This document shows positions 1 to 8,245 of a stretch of 64,000 nt of DNA, piece after piece; position 1 is the stretch's first letter, and the number at the start of each line of letters is the position of its first letter. The notes beneath the pieces are model-generated. The model had not been told where the DNA came from, did no database searches, and was given only the letters and a program-made list of their open reading frames with translations. The stretch is from Bacillota bacterium. Its GTDB lineage: Bacteria > Bacillota > Clostridia > Tissierellales > Sedimentibacteraceae. The stretch lies in assembly GCA_023386345.1 (NCBI GenBank), contig JAEWJT010000004.1:124001-188000 (forward strand), given 5' to 3'. The position numbers and the translations under genes were made by a program.

Positions 1-64
1 TGTATCATTTAGTATTTCATCCTTATTTATGGTCGAAACAATAATTTGAAGGAGAAGTGGATAT

Positions 65-634
65 ATGATTAATAATTATCAAAAAATTTTAAATGATAAT
101 AAAACATTAAATTCAAAAAAATTAATACTTAGAAGATTTAAAAAAGAAGATTCAAAGGATGTTTATGAGTTTGGCAGTGATGAAGAAACTTTGAAATATT
201 TAACTTGGAATGGTTTTAAAACGATTGGTGATGCAAAGTCTACAATAATAAATCATTATTGGAAAAGGCAAGGTATTTATGCCATAGAATTGAAAGAAGA
301 AAATAAGTGTATTGGATGTATTGATTTTAAATTAAAGCCTGAACATGAAAAAGCAAGTTTTGGGTATGTACTAAATCGTAAATATTGGGGTAGAGGATAT
401 ATGACAGAAGCATTGTCTGAACTGTTGGAATTTTACTTTAGTAAACTTGACTTAAATCGTGTTGAAGCAACACATTATGTAGGTAATGAAGGTTCTGGTA
501 AGGTTATGATAAAATGCGGTATGGAGTTTGAAGGAATCGCAAAGAAAGAAGTAAAAGTAAAAGGTGTTTTTCATGATGTAGTACATTATGGAATTACAAA
601 AGAGAAATGGTTAGCTAGTCATTTAATTATGTGA
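65..634 (+). CDS. GNAT family N-acetyltransferase (RimJ/RimL-like)
   Basis: This 189-residue protein has the layout of RimJ/RimL-type acetyltransferases, which move an acetyl group from acetyl-CoA to an amine on a protein, antibiotic or small molecule. The acetyl-CoA loop is visible as RKYWGRGYMTEAL near residue 105-117, followed by the usual late motif in which a conserved Asn (VGNEGSGKVMIKCGMEFEG) precedes the last strands. The ATG follows GAAGGAGAAG at a normal distance. It is the first of three short acetyltransferase genes on this strand in the first 3 kb. The substrate cannot be read from the sequence. Confidence 0.88.
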   Translation: MINNYQKILNDNKTLNSKKLILRRFKKEDSKDVYEFGSDEETLKYLTWNGFKTIGDAKSTIINHYWKRQGIYAIELKEENKCIGCIDFKLKPEHEKASFGYVLNRKYWGRGYMTEALSELLEFYFSKLDLNRVEATHYVGNEGSGKVMIKCGMEFEGIAKKEVKVKGVFHDVVHYGITKEKWLASHLIM

Positions 635-688
635 TTTGTTTAAGAAATAAATTAATAAATGATACGATATTTATTAGGAGATATAGAT

Positions 689-1189
689 ATGATAAAAAAA
701 GAAGATTTTATAATAAGAACAGTTGAACAAAACGATATTGAATATATACATAGTTTAAATAATAGCGATTTTAGAGGAGAGTTTCAAGAATTTCAATTTG
801 AGTCTAAAAAGTCTTTGATTAAACAGTTTGAATCAGATGGGATGTGTTCAGATAGATTTCAAATGCTAGTTGTAGAAAAAGATAATTTAATTATCGGATT
901 AATCTATATAAGTTTTGTAAGAACTGGTCTTGCAAATATTGGCTTAGTTATTTGTGAAAATCAAAGAGCTAAAAATTTAGGAACAAAAATTACAACAACT
1001 ATTATTGATTACTTATTTAATAGCTATGATATAAAGAGAATTCAAGCAGATACTGATATTAATAATGCAGCAGCTCAAAAAGTTCTGGAAAAGGCTGGCT
1101 TTATAAAAGAAGGTATAATGAAAAGCTACAGATATCATCATGGTATCTATAATGATTCAGTTTTATATGCTGTTATAAAAAATAGTTAA
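689..1189 (+). CDS. GNAT family N-acetyltransferase
   Basis: A second acetyltransferase of about 166 residues. The reading frame is open from an ATG at 659, but the ATG at 689 is preferred because TTAGGAG (674-680) lies 8 nt before it and the protein then begins MIKKEDFIIRTVEQND, a usual GNAT beginning. The acetyl-CoA loop is ENQRAKNLGTKI, a somewhat degenerate Q/R-x-x-G-x-G/A, and the C-terminal NNAAAQKVLEKAGFIKEG motif is typical of the RimJ/SpeG group. It lies 54 nt behind the preceding acetyltransferase and probably shares its transcript. The substrate is unknown. Confidence 0.85.
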   Translation: MIKKEDFIIRTVEQNDIEYIHSLNNSDFRGEFQEFQFESKKSLIKQFESDGMCSDRFQMLVVEKDNLIIGLIYISFVRTGLANIGLVICENQRAKNLGTKITTTIIDYLFNSYDIKRIQADTDINNAAAQKVLEKAGFIKEGIMKSYRYHHGIYNDSVLYAVIKNS

Positions 1190-1217
1190 GATTGAATAAA
1201 AAAATTTGTTTTTACTA

Positions 1218-1248
1218 TTGACACAGACACTGTGTCTTCCTTTACAAT
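1218..1248 (+). promoter_or_regulatory. MerR-type promoter with 19-bp spacer and operator palindrome
   Basis: TTGACA (1218-1223) and TACAAT (1243-1248) are separated by 19 bp, the over-long spacing that MerR-family activators correct by untwisting DNA. A perfect inverted repeat GACACAG-ACA-CTGTGTC (1220-1236) overlaps the -35 box and spacer. It sits directly before the MerR gene, so autoregulation is the natural reading. The predicted transcription start near 1255 gives a very short leader. Confidence 0.8.
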
Positions 1249-1271
1249 TAAATCAGAGAGGAGATGAGCGA

Positions 1272-2255
1272 GTGGAAATTATGACAATCAGCGAGCTTTC
1301 AAAGACCTTTGAGGTATCAGCTAGAATGATTCGCTATTATGAAAAAATGGGACTATTTGAAAGTCAGAGAAAAAGAGATTATGCGTATCGTGTATATGAC
1401 GAACTTGCTGTAAGACGTCTACAGCAAATAATTGTATTAAGAAAATTGCGAGTTCCTTTAAAGCATATTGCAGTTATTCTAAATGACAGAGAGCAGGTTC
1501 AGGCTTTGAATCTTATTCGAGAGAATGTTTTCGAGCTTGAGGAGGAAATAAACGCATTGATTACTATTAGAAATATACTTAATACTGTTATATCACGACT
1601 TGACGAAAGCATACGTAGGAAAGTCCAGCTTGATATACTTAAAGATAATGAACTCATTGGAGTCGTTAATGCTCTTAGCCTTTCTAAGAATAATTTAAAG
1701 GAGGATCATTCAATGAATGATTTAAACAAAGCAAATGACAACATTCAGAGTAAGCTTAATGTAAGAATATTATTACTTCCACCATGCACCGTAGCTTCGT
1801 GTCATTATATAGGCGAAAATCCAGAAGAAAAAGCACACGATATGATGTCCAAGTTTATTCTTGAAAATAAACTTTATGAAGTAAAACCTGATGCGAGAAT
1901 GTTCGGATTTAACCATCCAAATCCTTCCAGAGATAGAGAGTTCTATGGATATGAAGATTGGGTTACTATACCAGAGGATATGGAAGTTTCAGAACCATAT
2001 GTAAAAAAATATTTTGAAGGTGGGCTGTATGCTGCTCATGCAATTAGTTTTCCAGATTTTCATGAGTGGGGATATCTTCAAAAATGGGTAGAGGACAACG
2101 ACATTTACGCAGCTAATTATAGCGAGCTAGGGGACGAGATTATGGGAGGTCTTTTAGAGGAACATCTAAACTGGATATACTCTTGTCACATGCGCTGGCC
2201 AAAGGATGGCATTGACGGAAAGATTGATTTGCTATTCCCGATAAAAAAGAAATAG
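1272..2255 (+). CDS. MerR-family regulator with GyrI-like effector domain
   Basis: The N-terminus carries a MerR winged helix (TISELSKTFEVSARMIRYYEKMGLF, the family's Met-Ile-Arg-Tyr-Tyr-Glu core), followed by a coiled-coil dimerisation helix and a C-terminal GyrI/BmrR-like ligand-binding domain from about residue 165. Such proteins sense drugs or metabolites and switch on promoters with 19-bp spacers; exactly such a promoter precedes this gene. The frame is open further upstream (to 1206), but that stretch contains the promoter itself. GTG at 1272 lies 8 nt after GAGAGGAG; ATG at 1281 is the alternative. The genes it controls, other than itself, are not evident. Confidence 0.88.
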   Translation: MEIMTISELSKTFEVSARMIRYYEKMGLFESQRKRDYAYRVYDELAVRRLQQIIVLRKLRVPLKHIAVILNDREQVQALNLIRENVFELEEEINALITIRNILNTVISRLDESIRRKVQLDILKDNELIGVVNALSLSKNNLKEDHSMNDLNKANDNIQSKLNVRILLLPPCTVASCHYIGENPEEKAHDMMSKFILENKLYEVKPDARMFGFNHPNPSRDREFYGYEDWVTIPEDMEVSEPYVKKYFEGGLYAAHAISFPDFHEWGYLQKWVEDNDIYAANYSELGDEIMGGLLEEHLNWIYSCHMRWPKDGIDGKIDLLFPIKKK

Positions 2256-2339
2256 TAATATAATATTAAACGTTAAAATGCAGGTATTATTTGATTTTTC
2301 GGATAAGACCTGTATTCAATTATGAGAGGATGACAAGAG

Positions 2340-2804
2340 ATGGTAAAATTTACGACTGCATTAGAATCTGATGCAAAAATATTAAGGGACATTGCTGTAA
2401 GCGCATTTGAAGAAGATAAAATCAATTATGGTTCTATGCCACCAGGTATTGAAACAATAGAATGGCATTTATCAAAAATAAAAAATGGTATGTATTATAA
2501 AATCATGATAGACGATAAGATAGTTGGAGCAATTAATTTGTATGATTTAAAAAATAATCATTTCCGATTAGGAGCTGTATATATTGATCCAACATATCAG
2601 AATCAAGGAATAGGTACAAAAGCAATTGATTTTATTGAAAATACATATCCTGATGTTAAAAAATGGTCATTGGATACACCTTACAAAAGTTATAAAAATC
2701 ATAAATTTTATGAAAAGCATGGTTATGTAAAGGTTGAAGAAGTTAAACCTATGGATAATATTGATTTTTGGCTTTTTGAATATGTAAAGGAAATAAAAAA
2801 ATAG
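2340..2804 (+). CDS. GNAT family N-acetyltransferase
   Basis: A compact 154-residue acetyltransferase. The acetyl-CoA pyrophosphate loop is YQNQGIGTKAIDFIE (about residues 87-101), a clean Q-x-x-G-I-G motif after the beta-4 strand AVYIDPTY. The C-terminal part KNHKFYEKHGYVKVEEV matches the usual Tyr-containing end of the fold. GAGAGGA lies upstream of the ATG at a normal distance. It is 84 nt behind the MerR gene and could be part of that regulator's transcript. The substrate is unknown. Confidence 0.86.
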   Translation: MVKFTTALESDAKILRDIAVSAFEEDKINYGSMPPGIETIEWHLSKIKNGMYYKIMIDDKIVGAINLYDLKNNHFRLGAVYIDPTYQNQGIGTKAIDFIENTYPDVKKWSLDTPYKSYKNHKFYEKHGYVKVEEVKPMDNIDFWLFEYVKEIKK

Positions 2805-2873
2805 TTATGTGAAATAGTGCGTATTTGTTGAATTATGGTAAATGATATTTTGAAAAATTATGTTACTTTTATT

Positions 2874-2910
2874 GAAAGTAGAATTTTATTAGATAAATTC
2901 TACTTTCTTT
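2874..2910 (+). terminator. AT-rich hairpin terminator after the acetyltransferase
   Basis: Twelve base pairs of perfect complementarity (2874-2885 with 2896-2907, core AAAGTAGAATT) enclose a 10-nt loop and are followed by TTT. This is a plausible intrinsic terminator closing the first gene block, weaker than usual because the stem is AT-rich and the T-run short. No gene is seen between it and the methyltransferase at 3078. Confidence 0.55.
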
Positions 2911-3077
2911 ATGCTTGAAAGAAGAAGTATAGTAGAGACCAGCAGATTAGGATTAATTGCATTAATTGAAATAACTAATATTAATATAAAAGTTGTAATT
3001 TTTACTTTATTATGGTAAGCTTTTCATATTGGCATTGCTGAGTAAAATTTATAATAGCTAAAAGGAGCATAAATGTT

Positions 3078-3833
3078 ATGAATACTAATTACACAGATAT
3101 TAATTCTTTAACAATAGATCAATGGGCGGCATCTGGTTGGGAGTGGGGACAAGCTATAAATCACGATACATTTGTTAAAGCACAGCAAGGAGATTGGTTT
3201 GTTCTTTTAACGCCTACCAAACCAGTTCCTAAAGAATGGTTTGGCAATTTTAAAAATAGCAAAATTCTAGGTCTTGCATGTGGAGGGGGACAACAGATGC
3301 CTATTTTTTCTGCTTTAGGAGCTAATTGCACAGTTCTTGACTATTCAAAAGAACAATTAAACGCAGAAGCAATGGTAGCTAAGAGAGAAAAATATGAGAT
3401 TGATATTGTACATGCTGATATGACAAAACCGTTGCCATTTGCTAATGAAAGCTTTGATTTAATATTTCACCCAGTGTCTAACTGTTTTGTAGAAGATATT
3501 CTTCCTGTATGGAAAGAGTGCTATAGAGTGTTGAAAAATGGTGGTATATTACTTGCAGGATTTGATAATAGTATCAATTATGCTTTTGATGAAGATGAGG
3601 ATGTAATGAAATATAAATTACCATACAATCCTCTCAAAGATAAAGATATATATGATGATTCTTTGAAAAACAATTGGGGTATTCAATTTTCTCATACTAT
3701 TGAAGAACAAATTGGCGGACAATTAAAAGCAGGCTTTATGCTTACAGATATATACCAAGATACCAATGGTTCGGGGAAGCTTCATGAATTTAATATTCCA
3801 ACTTATTATGCAACAAGAGCAGTTAAGAAATAA
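3078..3833 (+). CDS. Class I SAM-dependent methyltransferase
   Basis: A 251-residue methyltransferase of the Methyltransf_11 type. The SAM-binding motif I is KILGLACGGGQQMPIFSALG (near residues 60-79), motif II carries the acidic residue after TVLDYS, and motif IV/V is the NESFDLIFHPVSNCFVEDI stretch followed by EECYRVLKNGG-like text (WKECYRVLKNGGILLAGFD). The start follows AAAAGGAGC. Proteins of this kind are found beside resistance and detoxification genes in Firmicutes, but the acceptor molecule cannot be inferred here. It stands alone between two terminators. Confidence 0.88.
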   Translation: MNTNYTDINSLTIDQWAASGWEWGQAINHDTFVKAQQGDWFVLLTPTKPVPKEWFGNFKNSKILGLACGGGQQMPIFSALGANCTVLDYSKEQLNAEAMVAKREKYEIDIVHADMTKPLPFANESFDLIFHPVSNCFVEDILPVWKECYRVLKNGGILLAGFDNSINYAFDEDEDVMKYKLPYNPLKDKDIYDDSLKNNWGIQFSHTIEEQIGGQLKAGFMLTDIYQDTNGSGKLHEFNIPTYYATRAVKK

Positions 3834-3878
3834 TATAGAGAGAATATTTCATAATTAAATTTCCAGACTAACTCATGG

Positions 3879-3948
3879 ACAAATAATTCCTTTTCGTTAA
3901 GTTTTGTATGCAAATAAATTTTAACTAAAAGGAATTATTTGTATTTTT
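3879..3948 (+). terminator. Strong hairpin terminator between convergent genes
   Basis: A 16-bp perfect stem (3879-3894 with 3927-3942, containing AAATAATTCCTTTT) encloses a long loop and is followed by a T-rich tail. It ends the methyltransferase transcript just before the convergent acetyltransferase gene on the other strand. On the opposite strand no T-run follows the stem. Confidence 0.75.
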
Positions 3949-3964
3949 TACAATCTTTTTTAAA

Positions 3965-4846
3965 CTAAGTACTCCTCATCACATAGTAACTCATAACACA
4001 ATTTTCTTCAAATCCGCATGACTTATACAAATTAAGTGCATTGTCATTATCTGTATCTACCTGCAAAGTGATTTTTTCGGCACCCATCTGTATGAGCTTT
4101 TCAACCGACCATATAAGAAGTTCTCTACCATAGCCCTTTCCTCTGTACTCCGAAAGTACACCCAAGCCATATATTCCTCCAACGCCACTATTTATTTCTA
4201 CTCTTACACTTCCTATATCCGTATCGTTTATTTTTGCAATAAAGATTCTTCCATTAGAAATATTTTCTATAATCAATGTATCATCTGCCTCTGTATCGAT
4301 ACCGAAAAAGTCATATTGCATATTAGCTATTGCTAAAGCATCTCTATCCGATGCTTTGCATACAGTCAAAATATTACTGTCAATTTTCACAAACAGTTCC
4401 TTATTCAGAACCATGTCGTATTCGGAATGATGATGTCTCATAGAAAACTTTTGAATAAATTTAATCCCACTATATGATTTATTATCACAAAGCAAGAGTA
4501 TTTGATTGCTTTTCCTTCTTTTACACTCATCCTGCACCAAAGTAAATAGCTGTGTAAAAATTCCCCTATTCCTGTAATTATGATGAACCATTCCAGTAAT
4601 TTCTAAATCATCTCCACCAAAATTGCTAATACTTATGTATCCTACGAGTTCATCGTCAAGGTAATACATAAATTCATTGATTTCAGCCTCTTTAGCAGCA
4701 GTCTGCATTGCATTTTTAAGTCTATAGTCGAGCTCTAGCTTAAAAGATATATTATCTGATTCAATACATATTTTTTCTAATTTTTTTAACACATCATAGT
4801 CATTTTTATCAATATGGTTTTTCAGAACAATCCTCGAATTTTTCAT
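3965..4846 (-). CDS. Tandem-domain GNAT acetyltransferase
   Basis: This 293-residue protein contains two GNAT-like halves. The N-terminal half has a degenerate acetyl-CoA loop (HHNYRNRGIFTQLF, near residues 88-101), and the C-terminal half a classical one (SEYRGKGYGRELLIWSVEKL, near 234-253) followed by DTDNDNALNLYKSCGFE. Double-GNAT proteins usually keep one catalytic domain; here the C-terminal half looks active. It is the only gene on this strand in the first 28 kb. GGGAG lies about 13 nt before the ATG, a rather long spacing. The substrate is unknown. Confidence 0.86.
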   Translation of the reverse strand: MKNSRIVLKNHIDKNDYDVLKKLEKICIESDNISFKLELDYRLKNAMQTAAKEAEINEFMYYLDDELVGYISISNFGGDDLEITGMVHHNYRNRGIFTQLFTLVQDECKRRKSNQILLLCDNKSYSGIKFIQKFSMRHHHSEYDMVLNKELFVKIDSNILTVCKASDRDALAIANMQYDFFGIDTEADDTLIIENISNGRIFIAKINDTDIGSVRVEINSGVGGIYGLGVLSEYRGKGYGRELLIWSVEKLIQMGAEKITLQVDTDNDNALNLYKSCGFEENCVMSYYVMRST

Positions 4847-5016
4847 TTATTAATTTTCATCTCCCTCATTTCAAACTTATTGGTTAAATCATACCACAAA
4901 GATAAATTAAAATCAATTCATAATGAGCGAATAACAAGTTAAAAAATACCAGATTTTCTCAACTTGAGTTTTAAAAACAGAATTAAATTAGAAATATATC
5001 TATAAAATTATATTAG

Positions 5017-5045
5017 TTGATAGTAAAATATCATTATGATATAAT
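5017..5045 (+). promoter_or_regulatory. Sigma-A type promoter for the ubiD-ubiA-ubiX-ABC operon
   Basis: TTGATA (5017-5022) and TATAAT (5040-5045) are separated by 17 bp, close to the ideal housekeeping promoter, and lie 35 nt before the UbiD start codon. No palindrome or riboswitch-like structure is evident between promoter and start, so the operon looks constitutive or controlled by something not visible here. Confidence 0.7.
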
Positions 5046-5080
5046 ATATTAGTTTTTATTTACTAGGAAGGAAGTGTAAA

Positions 5081-6790
5081 ATGGCTTACAAAGATTTACA
5101 GCACTTTATTAGAGAGCTTGATAATCGAGGAGAATTGAAAAGAATTACCGCAGAAGTTTCTGCTAATTTAGAGATTACTGAGATTACAGACCGTATTTCA
5201 AAAGAATATGGACCAGCTTTGTTGTTTGAAAATGTAACTAATTCAAAATATCCTGTTTTGATTAACGCTATGGGAACTTATGAGCGTATGAGCTTATCTC
5301 TTGGTGCTGAAACCTTAGATGAAATAGGAGATAAAATTGCTAAATATTTGAATTTGTCAAATTATTTGTCTATAAAAAATTTATTTAAAAGTATACCAAT
5401 GCTATTTAGATTATTATATGTATTTCCATTCAAAAAGTGGGGAAAAGGAGCGTGTCAAGAGGTTATTGAGCATAATGTTGATTTAGATACTCTACCGGTT
5501 TTGAAATGCTGGCCACAGGACGCTGAAAGATTTTTTACTTTACCTCTTGTATTTACTAAGGAATATAATTCTAAACATCAAAATGTTGGTATGTATCGTA
5601 TGCAGGTTTTGGATAAAACAAGTACAGGCATGCACTGGCATAAACATAAAGATGGAACAAATATATATAGAGGATATATAAAGGCTAATAAGAAAATGCC
5701 TGTTTCAGTAGCTTTGGGATGTGACCCAGCTGTTACTTATGCTGCAACTGCTCCTTTACCTAGAGAGATAGATGAAATGATGCTAGCCGGATGGCTTAGG
5801 AAGAAAAATGTTAAGATGGTAAAAAGTATAACAAATGATATTTATGTTCCTGCTGATGCTGAAATTGTTCTTGAAGGTTACGTTGATCCATCGGAGGATT
5901 TAGTTTTAGAAGGTCCTTTTGGTGACCACACAGGCTATTATTCGCTTGCAGATTATTATCCAAGATTTCATGTTACTTGTATAACTCATAAGAAAAATGC
6001 AGTTTTTCCTGCAACGATTGTTGGAAAGCCTCCTATGGAGGATTGTTATATGGCAAAGGCTACAGAAAGACTATTTTTACCGATACTGAAGCTGCAAATA
6101 CCTGAAATGATAGATTTGAATTTACCTTTAGAGGGAGTTTTTCATAACTGTGCTATTATATCTGTTCGTAACACTTATCCCGGATGTGCTAGAAAGGTTA
6201 TGAATTCGGTATGGGGTATGGGTCAGATGATGTATACTAAGCTTATAGTAATAGTTGATGAAACGGTTAATGTTCAAAATCCAATAGAGGTGCGAGATGC
6301 TATACTTAACAATGTAAGTGGAAAAGAGCGAATGTTTTTCTCAGAAGGACCGCTTGATGCACTTGACCATTCTTCTAATTTACCATTATATGGATGTAGA
6401 CTTGGAGTAGACGCAACAATTAATACAGTGGCTAATGATAAAAGTAAATCAGATAAAATTCCTACATACAAATTTTTATCTGTTAAAAAAGAAAGAGCAT
6501 GGCAGGCTAAGGAAGCTATTGAAGAACATTTAAAAAGCAGTGAAGATAAATTTGTAGCTGCCTTTGACCATGATGTTGACATTAATAACATTGGATTTGC
6601 AATGTGGAAGCTTTTCAATAACATAGATGCAAGCAGAGACATGGTATTTTATGAGGATAAAATAGGCGTAGATGCTACTAAAAAATGGAAAGAAGAAGGT
6701 TTGACACGAGGTTGGCCAGATGATATAAATATGTCTGATGATATTAAAGAGCGTGTTGACAGGAGATGGAATGAGTACGGTTTTAATTAA
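5081..6790 (+). CDS. UbiD-family prenylated-FMN decarboxylase (menaquinone-type)
   Basis: This 569-residue protein starts MAYKDLQHFIRELDNRGELKRI, the canonical UbiD opening, and keeps the family's core (LEGPFGDHTGYYSLADYYPRFHVTCITHK, then FPATIVGKPPMEDC, and later HNCAIISVRNTYPGCARKVMN). UbiD enzymes use prenylated FMN, made by UbiX, to decarboxylate aromatic acids; with UbiA and UbiX they complete ubiquinone or menaquinone rings. A clustered UbiA and UbiX and no aromatic-catabolism gene suggest the MqnL role of the futalosine menaquinone route, acting on a prenylated dihydroxy-naphthoate. The 3' end overlaps the next gene by 20 nt. An alternative is decarboxylation of another aromatic acid. 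Confidence 0.9.
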   Translation: MAYKDLQHFIRELDNRGELKRITAEVSANLEITEITDRISKEYGPALLFENVTNSKYPVLINAMGTYERMSLSLGAETLDEIGDKIAKYLNLSNYLSIKNLFKSIPMLFRLLYVFPFKKWGKGACQEVIEHNVDLDTLPVLKCWPQDAERFFTLPLVFTKEYNSKHQNVGMYRMQVLDKTSTGMHWHKHKDGTNIYRGYIKANKKMPVSVALGCDPAVTYAATAPLPREIDEMMLAGWLRKKNVKMVKSITNDIYVPADAEIVLEGYVDPSEDLVLEGPFGDHTGYYSLADYYPRFHVTCITHKKNAVFPATIVGKPPMEDCYMAKATERLFLPILKLQIPEMIDLNLPLEGVFHNCAIISVRNTYPGCARKVMNSVWGMGQMMYTKLIVIVDETVNVQNPIEVRDAILNNVSGKERMFFSEGPLDALDHSSNLPLYGCRLGVDATINTVANDKSKSDKIPTYKFLSVKKERAWQAKEAIEEHLKSSEDKFVAAFDHDVDINNIGFAMWKLFNNIDASRDMVFYEDKIGVDATKKWKEEGLTRGWPDDINMSDDIKERVDRRWNEYGFN

Positions 6791-7646
6791 AATTTACAAT
6801 AAAATTAAAGGTTATGGGAAGTTGGTTATGTTTTCTCATACAATTTTTTCTCTTGGCTTTGCTCTGGTTTCTATGCTATTAGCTTCAGATGGATTTCCAA
6901 AGTTCTCAACCTTATTTTGGATTTTAATATGCTTCTTAGGAGCAAGGACTGGTGCTAATGCTATTAATAGGGTAATTGATGCGGAAATTGATGCAAGAAA
7001 TCCTCGAACTGCAAATAGACAAGTCCCAAATGGTGAAATTAAAAAGAAAGAAATAATTATTTTTACAGTAATATGCTTTTTAATTATGCTATTTGGTGCA
7101 TATAAATTGAATTTAATATGTCTTATATTATCACCAGCTGCATTGTTCTTGATGATAATTTACTCATATACTAAGAGATTTACTTTTTTATGCCATTTAG
7201 TATTGGGAGTCACCTGTGCTTGCGCTCCGGTTGGTGCGTGGTTGGCTATAACAGGTGAAATTTCTTGGATACCGCTGGTAATGGGAGCTGCAAATACTCT
7301 ATGGGTTGCAGGCTTTGATATAATTTATGGCTCGCAAGATTATGAATTTGATAAGGCTAATAAATTACATTCAATACCTGTACAATTTGGAGTAAAAAAT
7401 GCTTTGAGGATTGCAATGCTATTTCATGTGCTGACAGTTATATTTTTGATAGCACTTGGTTTATTGGCACAAGAGCTTGGAATGATATATTTTATCGGAG
7501 TTTTTATAATATCTATATTGCTGGCAATTCAATACAAAATAGTTTCACCAGCAAATCTTACAAATGTTAATATAGCATCATATAGCATTAATCAGCTAGT
7601 AAGCTTGACATTTTTGGCGTTTGGACTATTGGATGTTATATTTTAG
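6771..7646 (+). CDS. UbiA-family aromatic prenyltransferase (MqnP-like)
   Basis: An integral membrane prenyltransferase of 291 residues with about eight hydrophobic segments. Both Asp-rich polyprenyl-diphosphate/Mg sites are present: NAINRVIDAEIDARNPRT (N-x3-D-x3-D, about residues 61-78) and DIIYGSQDYEFDKANKLHS (second D-x3-D-type motif). The short, heme-O-synthase-unlike form matches the putative 4-hydroxybenzoate polyprenyltransferase group used in futalosine menaquinone synthesis. The frame is open from 6738, but AGGAG (6761-6765) lies 5 nt before the ATG at 6771, and MSTVLIKIYNKIKGYGKL is the usual family start. It overlaps ubiD, so the two are translationally coupled. Confidence 0.9.
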   Translation: MSTVLIKIYNKIKGYGKLVMFSHTIFSLGFALVSMLLASDGFPKFSTLFWILICFLGARTGANAINRVIDAEIDARNPRTANRQVPNGEIKKKEIIIFTVICFLIMLFGAYKLNLICLILSPAALFLMIIYSYTKRFTFLCHLVLGVTCACAPVGAWLAITGEISWIPLVMGAANTLWVAGFDIIYGSQDYEFDKANKLHSIPVQFGVKNALRIAMLFHVLTVIFLIALGLLAQELGMIYFIGVFIISILLAIQYKIVSPANLTNVNIASYSINQLVSLTFLAFGLLDVIF

Positions 7647-7654
7647 GAGTTATT

Positions 7655-8245
7655 ATGAAAAAGATAATAGTAGGTATAACAGGGGCTAGCGGCAGTATAT
7701 ATTTTCTTAATCTTATGAAAAAATTAATAAGAGAAGATATGTGCATATATGTTGTAGCTTCTGAGCAGGGCAAAAAAGTTCTTAAGTATGAAACTGGTAT
7801 AGAGCTTGAAACTCAAATAGAAATTTGGAAAAAAATAAATAGTGAAATACATTTAGAGGATAATGACAATTTGTTTTCTCCTATAGCTAGTGGATCTTTT
7901 GGAGTTGATAAAATGATAATTGTTCCATGTTCAATGTCTACACTAGCTGAAATATCCAACGGTATAACAAAAACACTTTTAATTCGAAGTGCCGATGTTA
8001 TGATTAAGGAGCGAAAAAAACTTGTTTTAGTGCCAAGAGAAACTCCTTTATCTTCTATACACTTGGAAAATATGTTAAAATTGTCTAATATAGGTGTGAC
8101 AATTTTACAAGCAACTCCGGGGTTTTATAATTTTCCTAAGACAATGGATGATTTAATTAATTTTGTTGTTGGAAAAGCACTAGATAGTTTAGAAATTAAT
8201 AATGATACTTATATAAGATGGGATGGTAAAAATGAAAAGAAATAG
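7655..8245 (+). CDS. ubiX: UbiX flavin prenyltransferase
   Basis: A 196-residue flavoprotein that attaches a dimethylallyl group to FMN, making the prenylated-FMN cofactor needed by UbiD. The FMN-binding loop GITGASGS (residues 7-14) starts the protein, and the late block KLVLVPRETPLSSIHLENML is the family's phosphate-binding and Glu/Arg active-site region. TAGGAG precedes the ATG. Its end overlaps the next gene by 14-23 nt, so it is part of the same operon as the UbiD that depends on it. The MGA-like FMN contact region around SPIASGSFGVDKMIIVPCSM is also intact. Confidence 0.93.
   Translation: MKKIIVGITGASGSIYFLNLMKKLIREDMCIYVVASEQGKKVLKYETGIELETQIEIWKKINSEIHLEDNDNLFSPIASGSFGVDKMIIVPCSMSTLAEISNGITKTLLIRSADVMIKERKKLVLVPRETPLSSIHLENMLKLSNIGVTILQATPGFYNFPKTMDDLINFVVGKALDSLEINNDTYIRWDGKNEKK

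Noticed and set aside
1206..1271. N-terminal extension of the MerR gene to 1206
   Set aside because: This stretch contains the -35 and -10 boxes and the operator palindrome, so it cannot be translated from that promoter.
2281..2312. Hairpin CAGGTATTAT / ATAAGACCTG after the MerR gene
   Set aside because: One mismatch, a 12-nt loop and no T-run; not good enough to call a terminator.
6274..6642. 122-codon open frame on the minus strand
   Set aside because: It lies wholly inside ubiD, has no ribosome site or family match, and UbiD is full length with conserved motifs.
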